NCBI GenBank assembly: GCA_905250075.1
Contig: CAJNOP010000003.1
Coordinates: 6,160,207 to 6,224,206, forward strand
DNA length: 64,000 bases
Direction: 5' to 3'
Origin: Rotaria sp. Silwood1
Taxonomy: Eukaryota > Rotifera > Eurotatoria > Philodinida > Philodinidae
Positions 53,206 to 64,000 of this stretch are shown one piece after another. The number at the start of each line of letters is the position of its first letter. The first letter of the stretch is position 1. The notes under the pieces were generated by a model. That model was not told the DNA's origin. It saw only the letters and a program-made list of their open reading frames with translations, and searched no databases. The position numbers were made by a program, and so were the translations under genes.

Positions 53206-53700
53206 AACTCCTTACGAATGTTTTTCTTGATCAAAAAAAAAAAACAAACGAATTCAATTTTTTCTTTGTGTCTTCTAGTTTTATACTTTTTTCTGATGTG
53301 TTTTGTAGTTGCTTGCTTGATTTCTTTTTGTCTTGTTTGTTCATTATTTTAACCGGTACCAAAAAAAAAAAAAAACTGGTAAAGAAAAGTATCTATACAA
53401 TATTTCAATTTAAATATTATTGCATTTGGTTATTAGTTTTTATTCGTTTGTTGTACAGTTTTTTGTTTCGTTTCATTAGCATCAAAACAATACATACAAA
53501 CACACAGACAGAAACATACAATGAAAAGAAAACAAAAAGAAACACAAGCGGAAGAAACATACTCAGAAGGGTTTGGTTTTTTCTATTTATTTCGCATAGT
53601 GCAAACTTTTGTACAGAATAATAATAAGAAGAAGAAAAAGAAATGAGAATTAGAATATTTTTTCTTTTTTTTCTCTAATCGTCTTACTATTTGAACAGAA
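53206..53700. other. Convergent 3' flank between LIM gene and CECR2
   Basis: About 500 bp with poly-A and poly-T runs shared by the two converging 3' ends. There is no coding signal. Confidence 0.5.
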
Positions 53701-53706
53701 TTTATT
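53701..53706 (-). terminator. Putative poly(A) signal of CECR2
   Basis: Minus-strand AATAAA overlaps the CECR2 stop codons (TAATAA). The arrangement is the same as in the nested gene at 10821. A downstream signal may be used instead. Confidence 0.3.
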
Positions 53707-56700
53707 ATGACGCAGCCGTTGTTGATGAATTCGATTGTAGCTGAGAATTAATAATAGGTTGTAAGGATGAAGATGATGATGATGAACACAGTGTATTTTC
53801 TGTATTATTATTGTTATTATTACTATTGACATTTTTTTCAATAGTGGTTGTTGTTATATGATGACCTTGTTTAGCTAAGAGTGCTCGTAAAATAGCACTA
53901 AAATCAATACTATTTGTTGATGATGTTGAAGGATTAATCGATGAATCCGATGAAGAACTTTTCATTCTTTGTTGATGTTCAAGAAGTAAACGATTAAGAA
54001 CTTGAACTGAAGGTAAACAAGTTTGTTGTTGTTGCTGCTGCTGCTGTTCTGTTGAAGTTTCCGTATTTATTATTGGTTTTGTATTTGATATCGATGATTT
54101 GCGTCGAGATATATTATCTGTTGATGAATTTGTTGATTCATGGCGTATAAAATATGAATGATCATGATAGACTACAAATGCTGGAGAATTCGGATCAATA
54201 GTTATATATATTGGTACAGATGTAGTTGAATGACGAGCCTAAAATAATGAATTGATAAATACGTTTTACTAGAAATGTATTTTTCTATTATTATAAATCA
54301 CTCACGCGTTTCGAGCTTGGTATTGGTATATATTCAGTCTCATCATCATCATCATCATCACTTAATCCAGCTAATTGTCGATAATTTTTTCGCGGTCTCG
54401 TATTATTATTTTTATCTCGTGTTATTGGTGTTGATATTGAGTCATTTAAACGTCTTTTAAGTGGATTATCACGATGATGATTTATATCATCAATATCATC
54501 ATCTAATTGTGGCGTTATTGGTTGACATTCAGTCCAACATTCTTTAAAATAGCGAAGAAGACGATTCGCTAATCGACCCAAAACTAAATAAAAATAAACG
54601 AATGAAAAAAAAACTAAATTAAATTATGTTTTCTTACTGCTTCGTTTGCCATTATACTGTTCACAATTAGCGACCATTAATTCAATATCTCGAATGAATT
54701 CAGCGGAATTATTAACATAAACTTTATTAGTTATTTTTTGTTGTATTGTCGATAGATCTATTGGTTTCTAAATAAAGATTCAAAGATATATATATATATA
54801 TATTTCTTGATTAAGCGGATTCTTCCCCTTCTCTCCAACTTTCTGGATGTTTAAATGAAAATTTTTTCGATTTTCGATATAGCTTCCGAGTGTAATCTGT
54901 TACATATCATATCAACACGAGCTCTCCGTTGTTAGTTAGTAATTTCATTAAATCCCACTTTTAAAATTCTCCTAATAATAATAATTATTTCTCATTACAA
55001 AGATGCTGAGAACATAAGTCATGAACCTCTAATGTGGCCAGTTTTCGATCATTTTAGTTGGAGAAAAAAGTACTGATATATAAAGGGAAATTAGTTTATC
55101 GTTTTTCTCAAGATCAAATTTTTCCACCAATAAAGTGTACAATAGTCTTCGCTTTTTTGACACAGTGTTTTCGATACATCTGAAACTTTTCTTACATGAA
55201 TTGGGAACCATTTGTGAAAACTACTTCTTTGTTTTGAAAAATATTGCACTGTTCATTTTACAAAAAAACGAAAGCTTTAGTGCAAAGAAAAACTAGGCAT
55301 TCCAAACAGTGTCTAGTATCTATAAAAAAAACTCAGGCTCTATCGGGCATAATGCGGCTGAGAAAGTAGGATGATATTTAACCTTTGGGACCTACATAGT
55401 GTCTCTAGAAGAAAGCATTTGAGAATTGGAAGTCTACGTCAAATATGGCTCTATGCATCGAGACCTATCAACCCTGAAAGTTTCAACTATTTTTGATGAA
55501 CCCCTCTACACAAATTTTGGAAACAAGGAAGGTTTCCTCAAAATCGATTTTCGACAAAGTATATTCAAATTTCATGAAATACACGGTCTTATATCATAAT
55601 GTTCGAAGGAGATTTTCACAATACAAGAATGAAAAATAGTTTATTTGCTTTCTGTGAGCCCTGATTCTTTAGATTTAGTGTTTATTCCATTTGAAAGAGT
55701 ATACTAGGCTACGGTATTCTTTTCTACGAATCTTTGCTCTTTATATGAGGAGAATGAATAACAACATCATTCAATACCTCGAAAGATAGTTTTCTATTTA
55801 TGGAAGTACCTTGGCATATAATAATAAAAAGGCTTAATTCAAAATAATGGGCTCTATCATGCACTGTAGCTTTACATGTTCTTTAGAACCAGGCAAAAAA
55901 GTGTTTGATTACATTGAAATCTTTTACAGAATACTAGAATGCGTGTGATCAGAAAAATGAAAAAGATTTCATGCTTTTTTTTTTCTGAAAAGAAAGCATA
56001 CGATGGAAAGTCATAAGAAAAATTATCATAAAGTAAAACCTTTGTTTTTCTATTCTTACTTCTATAATCGAGAAATAATTAGGCGCTAGTTCTTCAGTAA
56101 CAGGTTCAAGGAATGGCCAACTGTTCTCATTTGTTCTTAATAAAGTCAATACTAAGAATAAAAAGAAAATTATTTGAAATAGAAAATATCAAATATTAAT
56201 ATTGTTTTTTTTTTACCTTTTTGATGTATATCACTGGTATCAATTGAATTACTAGTTTCATCATACAATGTTGAAGATGCATTGCTATTTTCTGAAAATT
56301 CTGAACCATCAAAAACTCCGGTTAATGATCCAGCAGCAGCACGGCGTCGAATACGATCTGCGCGTTCTACAATAAAAAACGAATTATGATGTTTATTAAA
56401 AACCAAAACAAAAAAAAAAGTTGTTTTTATTGAACCTTCTCTTCGTTTAACACGTTCATTACGTTCTAAACGTTCTTTTTCTTTAGCAATAGTTTCTTCT
56501 TGTCGTCGCTTGTATTCAAGAAATTTTTCATGTCGTGCTTTTTGTTCTTGTGTTATTTCTTCTAATGCAAGACGTTGTTGTCGTTTAGCTTCAAGACGTG
56601 TTGATGAACGTTTTGGTTCATAAGATGTCCAACGACGTTGTCTATCACGTTCTTTACGTGCATATATCTCAGGTAATTCAGCATTTAAAGTAATCAAACG

Positions 56701-59166
56701 TTCTAATAATTTACGATCTTTACTACTTGAATTTTTTTTTGAACATAATTTACGAAAATTCTCAATAAATATATTCCATTCATCTAATGTACGACATACA
56801 CATTCCCATGTTGATGTTCTAAATATTAAAATTTAAATAAATCAATATGATTTATATATAGAAAGGATAAGAACATGATTAAGAAATTCGTTAATTTAAA
56901 ATTAACTTTCAATAAAATGAAAAAGTCTTTCTTGTTTCTAGAAAAACTAGCTGCATCGAATGAATCATTTTTGTGTCAGTATTTCATCTTCAAGTCTTTT
57001 ATGGTTACTTTATGAGTCTGATAAACTGTAACAAATCAAAGTTAGATATGAATTATAGATTAGAGACTAATTTGAATCATAATCAACGTGATTAATGATC
57101 ATCACTATTAAAAACATATTTATCAATCTTCTTATACTTGGTGTTTTTTACTATTTCTATAGTATAAATCAAATGTTATTCATGATGATGATGATGATGA
57201 TTAAGGTGCTGATAAGTTGAAATTTTAGCAAAACTTTTTTGCGTCCTGATGGAATAGATTTCCTGATGTTACGTATGTAAGAGGTTGTTTTTGACGAATG
57301 CAGATGATGCTTTTGTAATGAAACTTGGAGAAAAATCTATAATAATTGAAATACGCCAAAAGCATCAAGTCTCAATATTTATTCAAATTTGTGTTGTTGA
57401 TTTTACTTGTTCTATAATTAATAAAACAAAATTCTTCATGCTTTTTGAAAAATATTGTTTGATTGGTGAGAAAATCGTTTTTTTTCGGCCTGATAGCAAA
57501 ACATCAGAAATCTGGGTTTGTATTCAATGATTTTAACCATCAGAATTTCAACTCCAAAAGAAATGAATATCATATTCGAAATAATCACAAAAATTTGCAT
57601 CGAATAGTAAACTCAATACACAACAAATTTTGACCTTGGGAAAACATAGGTCAGACTGTACGAAAATATCAATTAGGAGGTGTAATAACTGAAACTTGAT
57701 AAAATTTTGTTTTGATTATACTATTCAATAAAGAATTTTTCGCTGATTCTGAATATGATATCTGTTTCTTTCAGAACTGAAACTTTGATGGTCGCAATAT
57801 TAAAATACAAACCCAGCTTCATACTGTTCTGTTATCATATAAAAAAAAAATCGATTTTCTCAATAATCAAATAATATTTTTCCTAAGTATATGATAAGTT
57901 AAATCAAGAGAAAAAAGGATGTGAATAAATATCGAAACTGCCGAAACTTGATATTTTTAGTGTATTACAGCTTTTATTGACTTTTCTAATTTTCCTTATT
58001 AAAACGTTGTCTGAATATATCAAAAACAACATTTTTTATAGGTAATTCAGCGAGCTGTATCCATCCATGACAAGAAAAAAATCTCACTAGAATTCATAAT
58101 TCTCAGCACCTTATTATGCAAGAATAAACGTACTCATGTGTACGTAAATCGTAATTTTATACAGAAAAATGCTCTAATCATAAAGCATAATAATAATAAT
58201 AATAAAAGTAGCCATTCATGTAAATTCATCACAAACTCACTGAATTTAACCGTAATATTTGGCATTGCATGTAGTTTTAAACCGATTATTATCCTTTAGT
58301 ATTACTAACTCTTATCTGATTTTTATATTGAATGCATCGGAAGAAAACATTGTAAAAAAATCCATTTACTCAGTATTTTTATTTGACGAATCACAATAAA
58401 GACGAGTATCGCCAAAATACCATAATTTATTTCCACGTGAATCTTCTCCAAATGGTTCAAAACGAATTGAATCAGCTGACATACTCTGCAGAAAACGAAA
58501 ATGTTCGTTTCGAAAATGTTTTTTTCTTTTGAGTTTTTTTTTCTTACTTCAGTAACTTGTTCAATATCTGGTCGATCAAGTCTTGCATCGCATAAAGCAC
58601 GAAGTACTGTAACTTTTTCAAATATTCCCATTTCTTTCCAATCTGTTGTGGATATTGTATCATCTGATATGATCATAATAGAAGATGGGGCAGATGAAAC
58701 AATTGTTAAACCAGATCGTTTAAGTACATTACTTAACGTAATAAACATATTACTTGAACTTAAATATAGAAAAAGATTATAGAAGAATGATTGATTTAAT
58801 TGTAAAATAACTAACTTGACATGCAAACGTGTTAATCCGGAAAGTAAGGATATGAGAAGTTCTTGAAGAAATGGATGAATTTCATCTGGATTATCAGATA
58901 ATAAAGCATCTTCCAATTCCTTGAAACAAAAGAAAATAAAAATCTAATTTTTTCTATTAAATATTTTATAGTTAACCTCTTGGTGAAAATCGAAGAGTTG
59001 AAAAGCATCACAAAAAATTCGAGCATATAAAGATATATATGGAATCTGCCAACTATTCTGCAAAGCTAAAATATTTAAAAAAAAAAAATAAACAAAATTT
59101 GACATATTTTATTTGCTTACTCTTTTGTATATTTGACAATTGTGTATCGGGCCATTCTGATGACAT
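53705..59166 (-). CDS. CECR2: CECR2-like bromodomain chromatin-remodelling protein
   Basis: CECR2 partners the ISWI ATPase SNF2L in the CERF remodeller and binds acetylated histones in the nucleus. Eleven exons (59166-59121, 59065-58977, 58919-58816, 58758-58548, 58485-58370, 56818-56436, 56366-56217, 56151-56060, 54767-54638, 54583-54306, 54238-53705) join in phase to 710 residues. Residues about 15-190 match the CECR2 DDT-like region (SWQIPYISLYARIFCDAFQL; VLRALCDARLD; DSIRFEPFGED). Next comes STWECVC and a long Arg/Glu/Lys coiled coil. A bromodomain follows at about 367-460, with the WPF shelf at 378-380, PNYFSIIEKPIDLSTI, and the acetyl-lysine-binding Asn in YNG (N436). The tail has an Asp run, eight consecutive Gln, and Asn/Ser runs. 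It is about half the length of the vertebrate protein, mainly through a shorter C-terminus. Confidence 0.9.
54768..56059 (-). other. CECR2 intron within the bromodomain (1,292 bp)
   Basis: This intron splits the bromodomain after SIIE and before KPIDLS, with GTAAGA donor and TTTAG acceptor on the minus strand. It contains an (AT)n tract near 54790. I see no gene. Confidence 0.6.
57512..57816. mobile_element. 305-bp foldback element in a CECR2 intron
   Basis: The left arm starts CTGGGTTTGTATT and includes ACCATC and ATCATATTC. The reverse complement of the right end starts CTGGGTTTGTATT and includes ACCATC and ATCATATTC in the same order over about 70 bp. The inner right segment CGCTGATTCTGAATATGATAT closely matches sequence at 5640-5662 in a CFAP54 intron, indicating an interspersed family. 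It lies inside the 1.55-kb intron 56819-58369, along with a (GAT)n microsatellite at about 57182-57202. Confidence 0.7.
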
Positions 59167-59875
59167 CACCCTGACTTGCTGTTTATTTTTGTTTACTTCA
59201 AAAAAAAAAACATCATTGTGTGAGTCATTATTATTACAGCTGACCGATATGTTCCTAGACTAGTTAATCTGATGAGTCATCTTTCGAGACTTCGTTAGTT
59301 TTAATTGAAATTATTTTATCTTTAGTTTCCTTTTTAGTTCTTTGTTTTGAGAATAATAAAAGGTAATTGAACGATAATGAAGATTGTTTTGTTTGCACAA
59401 AAAAGTCTCTTAAAATAGATTTTCCTTCTCTCAATCTAATTTTTTAATACAAAAAAAAAAAAATTTTCTTATGCACACCCTAATTTGCTTTTTTTCAGAT
59501 TTGTACCTTTCTCAGCAAGAAAAAGCTTCTGTTACAATATCATGAGCAATGCAAAGCATAGTACACATGACGTCATTGATTCTGTGTGTTTTTTTTTTCA
59601 TTCTCTTTCTATCTTGAGATAATGAACCAATAAGAAATTATTAAAGAAGAAAAATAAATAATCTATTGAATTCATTTCAATATTTTTTAGAAAAGAATAT
59701 TTGTATTTATTACAAGTTTCAATTGATTTTATTAAGAAAAATTTGTTTTTAGTATAAGAGGGCGCCACAATCATAGATTCTGGATATAATTACAATTGAT
59801 ACTCGATTGAGTTTGTTTGTTAGTTTTTTTTATTGTTATTCGAAAAAAATAGAATTTTATTGAGAAAAAGAAATC
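59167..59875. promoter_or_regulatory. Shared divergent promoter region, CECR2 / NDUFS8
   Basis: Only 709 bp separate the two start codons, which point away from each other, so both promoters must lie here or overlap. There is no consensus TATA box at either end. The GAGGGCGCCACAATC at about 59759-59773 is a GC-rich island close to the NDUFS8 start and is a candidate control site. Confidence 0.45.
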
Positions 59876-63702
<3,827 letters not shown>

Positions 63703-63804
63703 AGCTTTATTATAGACATATAGTTTCTTTTTCTTCTTTTTTTTTTCTGTCTTGTGTATAAATGAATCTACATTTGTCCAACCAAAACAACGTAGTGACC
63801 ATTA

Positions 63805-63810
63805 AATAAA
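63805..63810 (+). terminator. Putative poly(A) signal of NDUFS8
   Basis: An AATAAA lies 102 bases after the stop and only 70 bases before the next start codon, so the two same-strand genes are tightly packed. Confidence 0.5.
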
Positions 63811-63880
63811 AAGAATAAGAGTATATCCTCGCATGTTATGATCCTATTTTAGATTTAATCTGATAAAAAAGAAAACAACA

Positions 63881-63988
63881 ATGAGTAAAAATAATGAAAC
63901 ATTTACTGATCGTTGGCTACAAACATTAAATCCAAAAATTTTAAAATTTTTAAAAAGAAAAAGTTTCAATAAAATGACACCCGTACAG
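63881..63988 (+). CDS. DEAD-box RNA helicase, first exon (DDX55/Spb4-like)
   Basis: The first 36 residues of a gene running out of the window. The exon starts at ATG 63881 and ends before a GTAGTT donor at 63989. The peptide follows the start of DDX55/Spb4-type helicases: a W-x-L...L-P-like N-terminal helix (RWLQTLNPKILKFLKR), then the Q motif FNKMTPVQ, where the Gln reads the adenine of ATP. DDX55/Spb4 acts in 60S ribosomal subunit maturation in the nucleolus. The MTPVQ form points to this subgroup, but too little is present to exclude related helicases. Confidence 0.6.
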
Positions 63989-64000
63989 GTAGTTTAATAA

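Noticed and set aside
56170..56697. 175-codon continuous minus-strand ORF
   Set aside because: It is two CECR2 exons read through a 69-bp intron (56367-56435). Splice sites and homology favour the spliced form.
57181..57202. (GAT)n run as a coding Asp tract
   Set aside because: It lies in a CECR2 intron with stops all around and is a simple microsatellite.
58501..58782. Plus-strand 93-codon ORF
   Set aside because: Antisense shadow of the CECR2 DDT-region exon 58758-58548.

Overview
This window is nuclear DNA from an animal. It is strongly AT-rich. Genes are broken into many exons by GT-AG introns, most of them only 50-80 bp long, with a minority of 0.5-2.8 kb introns full of repeats. The standard genetic code fits every gene: TAA, TGA and TAG are all genuine stops, and every spliced model closes in frame. 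The gene content is metazoan: a ciliary central-apparatus protein, CECR2, a Kazal-bearing OATP transporter, a CRP-type muscle LIM protein and an ApoL-like protein. Very short introns, compact AT-rich genes, a mariner remnant and small inverted-repeat elements suggest a small invertebrate, and a bdelloid rotifer (Adineta/Rotaria type) is my best guess. That assignment is inference, because no rDNA or mitochondrial marker is present.

Layout. (1) 18-26208, plus: the 3' part of a giant CFAP54 gene. I trace 39 exons giving 3,219 residues to the stop; the 5' end lies outside the window. One intron holds an intact antisense gene for a secreted DUF4139-like protein (10821-12194, minus). Other introns hold two copies of a palindromic element, a 340-bp tandem repeat and a SINE-like sequence. 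(2) 26209-35348: gene-poor and decayed, with a 123-codon minus-strand ORF, a broken unknown ORF and a dead mariner transposon with clear terminal inverted repeats. (3) 35349-36181, plus: a small secretory-pathway protein with a degenerate staphylococcal-nuclease-like domain and a C-terminal membrane anchor. (4) 39979-42625, plus: an organic anion transporter (OATP/SLCO family). (5) 42626-47931: non-coding, with several perfect hairpins. (6) 47932-48915, minus: an apolipoprotein-L-like protein. (7) 51472-53205, plus: a CRP-like single-LIM protein with a long disordered tail. It converges on (8) CECR2 (53705-59166, minus; DDT-like region plus bromodomain). (9) 59876-63702, plus: NDUFS8, divergent from CECR2. 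Its two 4Fe-4S motifs are split by a 2.8-kb intron carrying two inverted-repeat elements. (10) 63881 to the end: the first exon of a DEAD-box helicase resembling DDX55/Spb4.

The genes look like ordinary neighbours with unrelated jobs (cilia, chromatin, complex I, transport, muscle or cytoskeleton), not an operon or a dedicated pathway. The most notable features are the nested antisense gene, the intron-resident foldback elements, the ApoL-like gene, the catalytically degenerate nuclease-fold membrane protein and the long loop in the OATP. I found no convincing evidence of an entirely new multi-gene system.
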